The notes beneath the pieces were generated by a model, which was not told the DNA's origin, did no database searches, and saw only the letters and a program-made list of their open reading frames with translations. 46,954 bases of DNA, from the IMG/VR virus record IMGVR_UViG_3300050132_000164, positions 1 to 46,954 of that record. One strand, 5' to 3'. Below are positions 1 to 9,213 of the stretch, in pieces. Both the position numbers and the translations under genes were made by a program. How positions within the stretch are numbered: the stretch's first letter is position 1; every line of letters starts with the position of its first letter. The DNA is from a virus.

Positions 1-1
1 A

Positions 2-3000
2 AATAGACACTTAGGAACCTTAGACCAAGTTGCTGATGCTACATTGATAACCAATTGCCCTGATTATTGGACAAGTGCTCATAAGCTTACAGGTGTTACA
101 TACATATATGTAATGTTGACTTATAATCCTGCTTTATGGCAAACGGGTATTCCTAACATTTCGGCTATTATTAAAGGTAAAAATGATATATATGATCCTA
201 GAACTGTTAATGCAGGTTCGTTTGTCATAGGACAACAGTATGCTATAAACACTATAGGCACTACTAATTTTACTTCAATAGGACGCATTGGTGCAAACGA
301 GTTGTTCACAGCAACTGGTGTTGGTAGCGGAACAGGTTCTGCTAATCCGGTTGGCTATAGTACTAACTGGGCTTTATGCGTAGCTGACTATATAACAAGT
401 CCTCTTGGTTTGAACGCACCGCAAGCTGAACTAGATTCTGCTGCTTGGATTGCGGCTGCTAATATTTCAGACGAACAATTGCAAGTTGGTGGGCCTACTT
501 ATACTTCTTTCAAAACGTTAAGTAACTATTATCAAGCTAGATATACATGCAATGGAACCATCGATACGGGTAACACCCCGATGGATATTTTGACCAATAT
601 ATGTTCTGCTGGTGCAGGTAGTGTCGTATGGACAGGAGGTTTATATAGAATTTTTGCAGGTGCTTATAGTTCTCCAGTTTGGAATTTGACAGAATCTGAT
701 TTAAGAGATGCTATTACTTTGCATCCAAGAGTTGGAAAGCAAGATTTGTTTAATACTGTGACTGGTACTTATTATGATCCTAATCAGTATTATCAAGCTA
801 CAAACTTTATACCTCAGACTAATTCGTCTTGGGTTATTCAAGACGGTGGTACTGCAAATCTAGTTGATGGCAATTGGATTTATACAGGTCAGCTCATACG
901 TAATGTTGAAATGCCTTTTACTAATGACCCATTTGAAGCTCAGCGCACAGCGTTGTTGACTTTAAAACGAGCTAGACAAGGTATGATAATTGATTTTCCT
1001 GCTAAATATACAGCTTTGCCTATAAATGTTAACGACATAGTTACTGTCTCTATAGCATTGCTAGGTTTAGTTGATGCTGAATTTAGAGTTATAAATTGGA
1101 AAATGGGAGCTGACGGAGCGGGTATAGATTTGGTAATGCAGCAAGAATCATCTGATTCTTATATATTTGATCCTGCAAACCAATCGCCTATTAGTTATGC
1201 GCCTAATACAAATCTACCTAGCCCTTGGAATGTAGCCACACCAACAGGTCTTAAAGTTGCAGAAACTTTATACTCAACTAATACTCCGTCTATAATTTTA
1301 ACTAAAGTAACACTTGATTGGAATGCTATAGCAGATTCATCAATAACATATCGCTTATTATTAAACAATGTTGCTGCGGGTGGTAATATTGTGGGTAATT
1401 CCTATGTATTTGACGATCTAACGCCCGGTGCTTATACGTTTACTTTGCAAGCTGTGAATGGAATAGGTGCTGTAAGTGCTCCTTTTACAGTTGCTTATAC
1501 TGTTACAGGTAAAACAGACGGGCCTGCTAATGTTAGTGGGTTTTCTGCAACTTTAGCTAAAGGACAAATTTTGTTAGCTTGGACTCCGTTGACTGAGGCT
1601 GATGTTGATGTTTACGAGATACAAATAGGAAATACCTGGGGAAGTGGTAATGCTGTATTGATACAGAACTACACAGCTAATTCTTTTTCTTATGTTCCTT
1701 CACATTCTGGTACTATTAATTACTTAATAAAAGCTGTTAACACAACTGGTATATTTTCAGTTTCAGCCACTTCGACTAGCATAACTATATCTGGAGCGGC
1801 TGCACCTACGGCTATTAGCGGAACACCTATTCTTCAGGGTATTGATTTAGTTGTTACTTATGCTAATACTGCCGACATTAATTATTGCGAGATTTGGGCT
1901 GCTACTACAAATAATAGGGCTAGTGCTTCATTAATAGGTATTACTAGAAACGGCAAGTTTACTCACACTGGATTGGGTAATGCAGCTTCACGTTACTATT
2001 GGGCTAGAACTGTAAACGTTTATGCTGAAAACTCAGCTTGGTATCCGTCAGGTGCTACTTCTGGTGTGTTAGAAATTAGTGTTTCTGATCCTTCGGCTGT
2101 TTTAACTTTATTGAATGCAGGTATAACTTCGCCTAGTCTAACTGCTTACTTGGCTGGTGCAATACCTATGTTGCAATTGTTAGATACAGGCTCGCCTGCA
2201 TTTACTTCTGCTGCTGCATTGTCTTCAGCAGCAGCTAGTACGCTCACAGGATTGCAGCGTGCAGCATCTGGCGTGATTACGCAAGGTTCGCAAGTTGCTA
2301 ATGTAGCTGCTGCAATAGCAAGTGCTAATTCTAATTTAACTACATTAAATGCTACTGTAGCTGGACTACTTACTAATAATTATGATCCTACTATAGCGTA
2401 TTCGTTAAATCAGTATGTTAGATATTCTGACGGAAATGTTTATCAATGTATATTAGCTACAACAGCAGGTATTAATCCAACTAATCCAACTTATTGGGTA
2501 TCTGCTTCCAATATATCAACTTTAATTTCTTCTATTCAAGCTAACGTTGTTACTTTAAATAGTGAAATAGCGACTACTGTTAGCACTACCACTTATAATA
2601 CTGAAGTTGGAAATTTAGTTGCTGCTACAAGTGCTGTTGCTCAAACTGCATCTAATATAAACAGCAAAGTTACTGCGACTACGGTTGCGTTTCTTGGTGG
2701 TGAAGAATTTGACCCTACCGTCAGATACTCAACAGGCACTAACGTTGTAGTGACTGATCCGACGACGCACGCGACGTTGCAGTACCAGTGCTCGGCGACC
2801 CTACCCTTACCCCCTACAGGCACGTTACCTGCCTCTGACGGGGCACATTGGACGCTGGTAGCGTCTACTGGGCGACTGGTAACAGCTGAGTCAAATATTA
2901 GCCAAAATGCAAGTGCAATCACCCTGAGCAATCAAACGATTACCGGGCCGCTAGCATTTCTTAGCACAGCTGCAAAGAATAGCGCGTCTATTATGACGAT

Positions 3001-6000
3001 TGCTGATTTACCTCCTGGTATTAACACTAGAATATCCAGCACTACAATAAAAGCAGATTCTGCTATTGCTACTATTGCTTTACAAGCGTCGATGATAGAT
3101 TCTTTAACAGGTAGAGTAAGCAATGCTGAAGTTAATATAGATGGTGCTAACGCTGCTATTTTATTATCAGCTAGCGTTACTTCAGTTGATGCTGTAGCAG
3201 CAACAGCCGCTACTGGTATCGCAAATGCAGCTGCGGCGCAAGCCGCTGCCACAGCTGCTCAGTCTACGGCAACAACAGCAGTAACAAATGCGGCTACCGC
3301 TACAGCAAATGCGGCAACAGCAAATAGTCTTTTGGCTGACATAGCTAACGACAACAAACTCACTCCTGTTGAAAAGTCACAAGTACTCAATGAATGGAAC
3401 ATTATTGTTGCTGAGAAATCAGGTTTTGACACGTTGGCTGCTAGCTATTCGCTTAGCACTACAACTTACGATACAGACTATTCAGCACTTTCATCTTATA
3501 TAACACCTTTGTTGTCAGATTTAACAACAACATCAAACATAATTGGAAGTACCTTTAGAAGGTATTTTGCTAACTATTATAATGACAGAACTGATATTTT
3601 AAATGCAGCGGCATTATCGGCTAAGAGTTTAGCTAATGCGGCACAAGCCCAAGCTAACACAGCGACAACTAATGCTGCTGCTGCTCAGAGTACTGCAAAC
3701 ACAGCAGTAGCTAATGCGGCTACGGCACAGTCTTCTGCTAATACAGCCAATATCGAATTATCCAACATAGCGTCCGATAACATGTTAAGTGCTGGTGAAA
3801 AACCTGCTGTTTTACTCGATTATACTAATATTATAAATGAGCAATCTGGAATTGATGCACAAGCAACATCATTCGCAATTACTACGGAAAAGACCGCTTA
3901 TGATAGTGCTGTTAGTACGTTAACTACTTATTTAGGTATTTTGACAGGATGGAACACAATTCCAGGTACAGATGTTGTTATTGTAGGAACAACTTTTAGA
4001 ACTAACTTTGCTAATGTTTATTCCACAAGGCAAACGCTACTCAATAAAATATCAACTGTAGCTAAAGCAGCCGCTGATGCAGCACAAGGAACAGCTACCA
4101 GTGCGGCAAGTAGTGCTTTAACTGCAAATAATTTACTGGCTGACATTGCAAATGATGATAAATTAACTCCTAGTGAAAAATCAGCAACGTTAAATATATG
4201 GAATGTTATTGTTGCTGAAAAGTCAAACATCGATGCGGAAGCTTCTGCTTTTAGTGTTAGTAGTACTTCTTATGATTTGTATTACACAGCTTTAAGTAGT
4301 TATATAACACCATTATTGGCTACGTTAACTTCAACTGATACCATTGTAGGTAGTGATTTTAGAACCTACTTCAGTAATTATTATACATCAAGAACTGCTT
4401 TATTGAATGCAATTAGTACCGCTGGTAAAAACGCTGCACAAAGTTCAACTACTTCGTCAGCATATGTTTTAGCAAATGCAGCTAACGGATCAGTTACTAT
4501 TCAGTCGGAATATATTTTAGGACCGCCTGCTTTCAGTGCTTTGGCTGCGAGTAATTCAGCTGCTATCTTTAACGTTTCAGATATTCCAGTTGGAATGAAT
4601 GCTAGACTATCTTTAACAACCATAAAAGCAGACGCTGCTAATAGTGTTATTCAATTGCAATCCTCAATGATAGATTCGTTAACAGGTCGTATGAATACTG
4701 CTGAAATTGACATTAGTGGTGTGAATGCAGCAATTACTTTAACTGCAACTTCAGCAGCAGGTGCTTTAGCAGGTCAAGTCACTATCTTGTCAGATATGAT
4801 AGGACTAAAATTAAACGCAAATGGAACAGCAGGGCCGGGATTAGCGATAGGATGGACGGACGATACCCACACTAAATCAACAGTTGAAGTGGATTCAGAT
4901 ACATTTAGTGTGGGCAATAGTGCTGAATTGCTAGCCGGTGTTCCTGTATTTGCTATTGGTAATGTAAATGGACTAAGAACTATTGGTATAAATGGTGCTG
5001 ATTTAATTATAGATGGAAGCATTACAGCAACTGCTATAGATACATCCACTTTGCTGATCGGAAGTAATATATTTATGGCACCCGACGCGACTATTAGTTG
5101 GGCTAGTGTTAGTAAGTTAGGCGCTGCTTTAAGCGATGTAGATTCAAGTGCATCTACTAAATTAAGTGGTATTGCGGCAGGGGCTACTAAAAATACAGTA
5201 ACCTATAGTTCTTCAGCACCTAGTTCTCCAACAGATGGTGATTTATGGTGCGATACGTCCGTTAACCCTAACGTATGGAAAGCAAGAGTTTCTAGTGCTT
5301 GGCAAATAACAGCTAATTATGTTACTAATACTACGCAGGTCACAGATGGGGCAAATTTAGGCGGCACATCGCTGTGGAGTGGAGTAAGCGGTACAGGCAA
5401 GCCTTCTGATAACGCAACAGTAGGCGCTGTTTGGGGAACTAATCTTTCAAGCGTGCCGTCTAATATTTCAGCTGCCGTAACTGCTGGGACTGCTATCCTT
5501 AATAGCGATTCGACTTTACAAGGACAAATCACAACTGCTGCTGGTACATCTACTTACTCTGGAATAAGTTCGTTGCCCAGAAATATTGCAACTGCTGGTT
5601 CTTCTCCTTCAGTTAGTTTGTTAAATAATGCAATCACTGTAGACGGCAGTGGTAATATTCAGGGAATAGGAACAGGAAATTCAACTACTGTAAGTAATCA
5701 AATGGTTACTATTGATGTAAATGGTAAGTTAGTTGGAGTTGGCACTGCTGATATTGTTGTTGATAACAGTAAAGTAACATTGACAAGTTTAAGTGCAATG
5801 CCTTTAAATGCAGCTACACCTACTAACATAGGAAGCAACTGGATATATACTGGAACTCTGACTGCTGCACAAGTCAACGCTGTGGCAATAGACGCGAATA
5901 GCATTACAACAGGTGATTTGACGGCAGTTGGTATTAAAACGAAAGCGTCTACCAGCGTTCAACGAATAGAAATAGATACTTCTACAGATACTTTCAATTT

Positions 6001-6337
6001 TTACGAAGCTGGCGTAGGAGCTTCGCCTGCTGTAACAATACAAGCTGCTAGCAGTATTACAGGTTGTATATATGTCAACACAGTTTTTATCGGAATATTA
6101 AGTCATGGTGACTTAGCAGGAATGTGGGCTACAGGTGGAACAAACGGCGCAGGTGCTGTATTGTCCGGTGGTAAATTTGGAGCAGAAGTCGGCGCTGGTT
6201 ATGCCGGTTCGATTTTACTAGGTAGCCTTAGCTCCGATCCTACAGGTTCAAACTGTGTAGAAGGTGCTATGTATTATAATAGTGTAACCCATCAGTTTAA
6301 AGGGTATAACGGTGTCGTTTGGTCAGTGTTAGGATGA
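2..6337 (+). CDS. Tail tip / central tail hub protein (lambda J-like), 5' end outside window
   Basis: The frame is open from base 2 to the stop at 6335-6337, so the first residues lie upstream; TTG at 44 is only an internal codon. The N-terminal part resembles the phage tail-tip (J) family, which closes the tail tube and contacts the receptor. Numbering from base 44, fibronectin-III-like segments lie near residues 393-575. A short carbohydrate-binding-like stretch (Y-DPT-Y, VYQC, PTYW) is near 779-823. Three tandem copies of a helical repeat of about 130 residues (LADIAND-KLTP-EKS ... YITPLL ... FR-YF-NYY) lie near 1096-1495. A second duplicated block (TTIKAD ... SMIDSLTGR) flanks these. Long Ala/Thr/Asn-rich helical linkers and a GYNGVVW C-terminus suit a fibre-bearing tip. 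Bases about 2700-2960 are much GC-richer than the rest, a likely recombination patch. The stop is 1 bp from the end of the opposing lipoprotein gene. Confidence 0.85.
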   Translation, partial: NRHLGTLDQVADATLITNCPDYWTSAHKLTGVTYIYVMLTYNPALWQTGIPNISAIIKGKNDIYDPRTVNAGSFVIGQQYAINTIGTTNFTSIGRIGANELFTATGVGSGTGSANPVGYSTNWALCVADYITSPLGLNAPQAELDSAAWIAAANISDEQLQVGGPTYTSFKTLSNYYQARYTCNGTIDTGNTPMDILTNICSAGAGSVVWTGGLYRIFAGAYSSPVWNLTESDLRDAITLHPRVGKQDLFNTVTGTYYDPNQYYQATNFIPQTNSSWVIQDGGTANLVDGNWIYTGQLIRNVEMPFTNDPFEAQRTALLTLKRARQGMIIDFPAKYTALPINVNDIVTVSIALLGLVDAEFRVINWKMGADGAGIDLVMQQESSDSYIFDPANQSPISYAPNTNLPSPWNVATPTGLKVAETLYSTNTPSIILTKVTLDWNAIADSSITYRLLLNNVAAGGNIVGNSYVFDDLTPGAYTFTLQAVNGIGAVSAPFTVAYTVTGKTDGPANVSGFSATLAKGQILLAWTPLTEADVDVYEIQIGNTWGSGNAVLIQNYTANSFSYVPSHSGTINYLIKAVNTTGIFSVSATSTSITISGAAAPTAISGTPILQGIDLVVTYANTADINYCEIWAATTNNRASASLIGITRNGKFTHTGLGNAASRYYWARTVNVYAENSAWYPSGATSGVLEISVSDPSAVLTLLNAGITSPSLTAYLAGAIPMLQLLDTGSPAFTSAAALSSAAASTLTGLQRAASGVITQGSQVANVAAAIASANSNLTTLNATVAGLLTNNYDPTIAYSLNQYVRYSDGNVYQCILATTAGINPTNPTYWVSASNISTLISSIQANVVTLNSEIATTVSTTTYNTEVGNLVAATSAVAQTASNINSKVTATTVAFLGGEEFDPTVRYSTGTNVVVTDPTTHATLQYQCSATLPLPPTGTLPASDGAHWTLVASTGRLVTAESNISQNASAITLSNQTITGPLAFLSTAAKNSASIMTIADLPPGINTRISSTTIKADSAIATIALQASMIDSLTGRVSNAEVNIDGANAAILLSASVTSVDAVAATAATGIANAAAAQAAATAAQSTATTAVTNAATATANAATANSLLADIANDNKLTPVEKSQVLNEWNIIVAEKSGFDTLAASYSLSTTTYDTDYSALSSYITPLLSDLTTTSNIIGSTFRRYFANYYNDRTDILNAAALSAKSLANAAQAQANTATTNAAAAQSTANTAVANAATAQSSANTANIELSNIASDNMLSAGEKPAVLLDYTNIINEQSGIDAQATSFAITTEKTAYDSAVSTLTTYLGILTGWNTIPGTDVVIVGTTFRTNFANVYSTRQTLLNKISTVAKAAADAAQGTATSAASSALTANNLLADIANDDKLTPSEKSATLNIWNVIVAEKSNIDAEASAFSVSSTSYDLYYTALSSYITPLLATLTSTDTIVGSDFRTYFSNYYTSRTALLNAISTAGKNAAQSSTTSSAYVLANAANGSVTIQSEYILGPPAFSALAASNSAAIFNVSDIPVGMNARLSLTTIKADAANSVIQLQSSMIDSLTGRMNTAEIDISGVNAAITLTATSAAGALAGQVTILSDMIGLKLNANGTAGPGLAIGWTDDTHTKSTVEVDSDTFSVGNSAELLAGVPVFAIGNVNGLRTIGINGADLIIDGSITATAIDTSTLLIGSNIFMAPDATISWASVSKLGAALSDVDSSASTKLSGIAAGATKNTVTYSSSAPSSPTDGDLWCDTSVNPNVWKARVSSAWQITANYVTNTTQVTDGANLGGTSLWSGVSGTGKPSDNATVGAVWGTNLSSVPSNISAAVTAGTAILNSDSTLQGQITTAAGTSTYSGISSLPRNIATAGSSPSVSLLNNAITVDGSGNIQGIGTGNSTTVSNQMVTIDVNGKLVGVGTADIVVDNSKVTLTSLSAMPLNAATPTNIGSNWIYTGTLTAAQVNAVAIDANSITTGDLTAVGIKTKASTSVQRIEIDTSTDTFNFYEAGVGASPAVTIQAASSITGCIYVNTVFIGILSHGDLAGMWATGGTNGAGAVLSGGKFGAEVGAGYAGSILLGSLSSDPTGSNCVEGAMYYNSVTHQFKGYNGVVWSVLG

Positions 6338-6338
6338 T

Positions 6339-6581
6339 TTATTTTTCAGATATTTGCAACCAAACCAATGCATCAGCCATATCAATTACACCGTCCGGTT
6401 TAGCGGGTGAAATGTCTAAGGTTTTCAAATCATCATCGGTAGGAACTATCAAACCTATTGATATGTCTAAACATTTTTGAGCATTTGCGTGCATTTGGGC
6501 ACTTGTCAGAGGTTCGACGTAATTAGGATCACCACAACCAGCAACAACCAGCATAGCACAAATCAACATTAAACGTTTCAT
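6339..6581 (-). CDS. Small lipoprotein with dockerin/EF-hand-like C-terminus; possible moron
   Basis: 80 residues. A hydrophobic signal ending in the lipobox VAGC (cysteine 16) predicts a lipid-anchored periplasmic protein. The C-terminal segment D-I-S-P-A-K-P-D-G-V-I-D-M-A-D-A-L resembles the EF-hand/dockerin-type repeat often found at the C-terminus of Geobacter-type surface proteins, which hints at a host origin. The Shine-Dalgarno GGAGG lies just upstream of ATG. It is transcribed against both tail genes and ends 1 bp from the tail tip stop, so it needs its own promoter in the 70-bp gap to the fibre gene. This is the layout of a moron. Lipoproteins in such positions in other phages often block superinfection, which is inference here. 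Confidence 0.75.
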   Translation of the reverse strand: MKRLMLICAMLVVAGCGDPNYVEPLTSAQMHANAQKCLDISIGLIVPTDDDLKTLDISPAKPDGVIDMADALVWLQISEK

Positions 6582-6651
6582 AGCAGCCTCCTGTTATTTA
6601 ATTTTAGCAACTCTAACCTAGCAACATAACTTTGTCAAGGAGAAATATTAC

Positions 6652-8022
6652 ATGTCTACTAAAACCATTTTCGTCGGAACGAAACCCTCAGTATCCACCG
6701 GCAGCGATGTGCAGAGCTACGGCCCCCATGACGTTGCGTCTATTGACCAGAACTTTGCTAACCTTCAGGCATCTGTGGACGCTAAAGCACCTATGACGGC
6801 GCTCACCACAGGCTTCTCCATCGCTGGCGGCACCACGTCCAAAACCCTCGCAGTGACCAACTCCATCACCCTGGCTGGCACAGACGGCACCACGATAACT
6901 TTTCCTGGCACCAGCACGGCGCTTTGTCCTGTTGCCGGCCCCGGCTCTGGTCAGGCTTTTGCTACGGGGGCGCTGGCGGTTACAGGTAACGAAACGGTAA
7001 GTGGCTTTTTGCTTGTTGGAGTATCGAGTGGTACAAGAAACACTATAGCAAGTGACGATGGTGGGGTAGACGGGGCTTTTATACTAAACATATCTGGGCT
7101 GACTTATGGATCAGCAACATTTTTTAACGGTTCAGGAAGCAGTCCAAATGCTGCTGTTACCGTCATGACCGTTGCAAAGAACTCCATTACGGGGCGCTCT
7201 ATCAATGCTGGTGGCACAATAAACGCCTCCGGTGCTGACTATGCGGAATACGAACTTAAATCGGCAACCTGCGGGAATGTCCCAAAGGGTCAGATAATCG
7301 GCTTTGATGCAAGCGGGCAAGTAACCGACAAGTGGACCGAGGCTATTTCCTTCGGCGTCAAATCGACCTCTCCAAACCTTGTCGGCGGCGATACCTGGGG
7401 AAATGAGGACGCTATCGGCAAGAGGCCTGAACAGCCGATTTACCAAGCTCCTGTCTACACTGGCGTGGCCGATCCTGGTGCAGAACCGGCAGAGCCAGTG
7501 TTGTCCCTCCCCTTGCAGCCGGTGCAGCAGGAGGGAGAGACCGCCGAGACTTTTGCTGCCCGCACTGCCGATTGGCAGCAGTCTTGCGTAGCCGCTCAGA
7601 CGGTGCACACGGCAGCCGAAACCGCCCACCAAGCCGCACTCACTGTATGGCAGACGACATCTGCCCAGCACACCTCTGATCAGGTGACCTACGCAACGGC
7701 GGTACAGGCGGCAGAGGTAGTCCACGCTACGGCCATGACTCAGTACCAGACCGACCTCGCGACATTCGAGGCGAAACTGGAAGCCGAGCGGCAGAAGGTT
7801 GATAGGATCGCCTACTCAGGGAAGGTACCGTGCAACTCAGAGCCAGGGGCGTTTGTTGGAGGCTACGTCGTAGCCGTTGAGGGTGCGGCGAATAGCGTCT
7901 CCGGGAAGATTATCACAAAAGAGCAAATGAAAGCCGACATGACGCAATATTTGGACGCGGTGGGGCGGATCCGCTGCATCCTGACTGATGGTCGGCCTGA
8001 AATAGCGGTGATTGTTCACTAA
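6652..8022 (+). CDS. Tail fibre with Peptidase_G2-type intramolecular chaperone domain
   Basis: 456 residues, SD AAGGAG about 11 bp before ATG. The N-terminal part (1-190) is Gly/Thr/Ser-rich, as in beta-structured fibres. From residue 193 it carries S-G-A-D-Y-A-E-Y, followed by G-Q-I-I-G-F, FGVKSTSP and, after an insertion, D-R-I-A-Y-S-G-K-V-P. This pattern belongs to the Peptidase_G2 / intramolecular-chaperone autocleavage domain of phage appendages, which helps fibre trimers fold and then cuts itself off. An Ala/Gln-rich helical insertion (about 275-385) splits the domain. Base composition is far GC-richer than the neighbours except for an AT-rich island around 6990-7150, so the gene looks mosaic and recently acquired. 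It directly follows the tail tip module and probably sets host range. Confidence 0.75.
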   Translation: MSTKTIFVGTKPSVSTGSDVQSYGPHDVASIDQNFANLQASVDAKAPMTALTTGFSIAGGTTSKTLAVTNSITLAGTDGTTITFPGTSTALCPVAGPGSGQAFATGALAVTGNETVSGFLLVGVSSGTRNTIASDDGGVDGAFILNISGLTYGSATFFNGSGSSPNAAVTVMTVAKNSITGRSINAGGTINASGADYAEYELKSATCGNVPKGQIIGFDASGQVTDKWTEAISFGVKSTSPNLVGGDTWGNEDAIGKRPEQPIYQAPVYTGVADPGAEPAEPVLSLPLQPVQQEGETAETFAARTADWQQSCVAAQTVHTAAETAHQAALTVWQTTSAQHTSDQVTYATAVQAAEVVHATAMTQYQTDLATFEAKLEAERQKVDRIAYSGKVPCNSEPGAFVGGYVVAVEGAANSVSGKIITKEQMKADMTQYLDAVGRIRCILTDGRPEIAVIVH

Positions 8023-8035
8023 AGGAGGCAAAGTA

Positions 8036-8458
8036 ATGAAAGTTTGGATTGTGGCATTGGTGATTTTGGCTGCGTTCATGGCGACGGTTACGCAGTACCA
8101 AGCCTCCGAAATGTATTCGTGGAGTACTTCTGATGCTTTATATCAAGTTGCTGTTGCGACAGTTACAGCCGCCGATTGGGCACAGACAAGATACATTTCA
8201 AATAATTCAACTACATGCTTTGAGTATAATCCTATAATTGGTGTTCATCCGTCTCTAGGTAAAGTAAACGATTACTTTGGAGCAACTATAGCTACTGAAG
8301 CGTTAATAGCTTACGGTGCACCTGAAATAATTTTATTGTTCGGTGGAAGTCAAATAGCAGTTGCAAAGGCTAGAACCTTAGCTCAAGGCATTTTCATAGG
8401 TGTCGAAAGTGTTGCTGTTAGTACTAACTTGCGACATGGTGTTAAATTTAACTTCTGA
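8036..8458 (+). CDS. Small membrane/periplasmic phage protein, unknown function
   Basis: 140 residues. ATG 8036 is chosen because AAAGGAGG lies 7 bp upstream; the frame itself opens at 8012. A hydrophobic N-terminal segment (residues 1-22) could be a signal or anchor, and two further hydrophobic stretches follow (IATEALIAYGAPEIILLFGG and a segment near 115-130). The pattern DWAQTRYI ... E-NP-IGVHPS ... YF ... HGVKFNF is one I recognise from unnamed conserved phage proteins. It is the last rightward gene before the 8463 inverted repeat. A lysis or membrane role is possible but nothing in the sequence proves it. Its AT-rich composition contrasts with the GC-rich fibre gene 14 bp upstream. Confidence 0.7.
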   Translation: MKVWIVALVILAAFMATVTQYQASEMYSWSTSDALYQVAVATVTAADWAQTRYISNNSTTCFEYNPIIGVHPSLGKVNDYFGATIATEALIAYGAPEIILLFGGSQIAVAKARTLAQGIFIGVESVAVSTNLRHGVKFNF

Positions 8459-8462
8459 AATG

Positions 8463-8507
8463 AAATATCCCGCTGAAATGCCGATAAAGCAGATCAGCGG
8501 GATATTT
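8463..8507. terminator. Perfect 14-bp inverted repeat between convergent gene blocks
   Basis: Arms 8463-8476 (aaatatcccgctga) and 8494-8507 (tcagcgggatattt) are perfectly complementary with a 17-base loop. It lies 4 bp after the last rightward gene and before the end of the leftward block, so a two-way transcription terminator is the simplest reading. There is no long T-run, only TATTT within the stem. Confidence 0.65.
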
Positions 8508-8569
8508 GACCTCCAAATTTGCCCTACAGCGGCACTTTAGACTTCAAGCCATACTCCGCTATGGCTCAT

Positions 8570-9040
8570 TTAACCCTCTTCAATGATTTCCATGATACTT
8601 AGAACATGGGCACCTGTAATGTCGGCTGGAAGAGATGATTCTTTCAGCTTACACAGCGTAATATTAGCTTCTTCCTCAAGTAATATATTAAATTCATCAA
8701 GCTGTTTCTTTCTAACATTTAACACATCAACGTAGTTTGTAGTCACATTATCAAGTTCTGTTTCAAAAGCTTTTTGAGCATATTCAGACAATTCGTATTG
8801 ATTGCCATTTACTTTAGCCGAACCGTCTTCGTTTTTATTAGCAAAAGACGCAGCTAGAGAAGAGCGTTTTTGTTCGTACTCTTTAAAACTTTCAGAAGGT
8901 TCGATTAGCTTTTCAAGTATAGTACATTCTTCAGTGAGCGTTTTAATGTTCTTTGCAACAGTGTACGCAAACTTAGCACCTGAATAAGACGATACGGCTT
9001 TTAGGCTATGCAACAATTGAAACAGGTCTGACTTTTTCAT
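8570..9040 (-). CDS. DUF1617-like phage protein
   Basis: 156 residues, mostly helical and charged, SD AAAGGAG before ATG 9040. The order of features (K-FAY-VAKN near residue 25, then an E-rich helix, PSESFKEYE near 48, then FANKNEDG) resembles the DUF1617 family of phage proteins of unknown function. It is the last gene of the long leftward replication block and is separated from the polymerase by a 173-bp gap in which I see no convincing gene. Similarity is judged by eye, so the family name is tentative. Confidence 0.6.
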   Translation of the reverse strand: MKKSDLFQLLHSLKAVSSYSGAKFAYTVAKNIKTLTEECTILEKLIEPSESFKEYEQKRSSLAASFANKNEDGSAKVNGNQYELSEYAQKAFETELDNVTTNYVDVLNVRKKQLDEFNILLEEEANITLCKLKESSLPADITGAHVLSIMEIIEEG

Positions 9041-9213
9041 TTAAGCTCCTTTTATGGGTGTTTCGGATTGGCGCGAACGCCTGAAAATCAAAATGGGCCA
9101 ATCTGAACGGGTAACGCGGCGAAAGCTCTGTTTCAAGGTATACCTTAGTCTACCCTTGATAATAAACTCCCTCTACAAGGTATCCTCGAAAGCCTGAATT
9201 TTAGGCAGATTAG

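Noticed and set aside
2932-3252. 106-codon minus-strand frame within the tail tip gene
   Set aside because: Mirror image of Ala/Thr-rich codons of the tail protein.
7132-7725. 197-codon minus-strand frame inside the fibre gene
   Set aside because: Shadow of the GC-rich fibre frame, with no conserved motif and no ribosome site.
9041-9213. Short frames in the polymerase-DUF1617 gap (31 codons minus, 47 codons plus)
   Set aside because: Ribosome sites are weak or absent and no protein-like pattern was seen.
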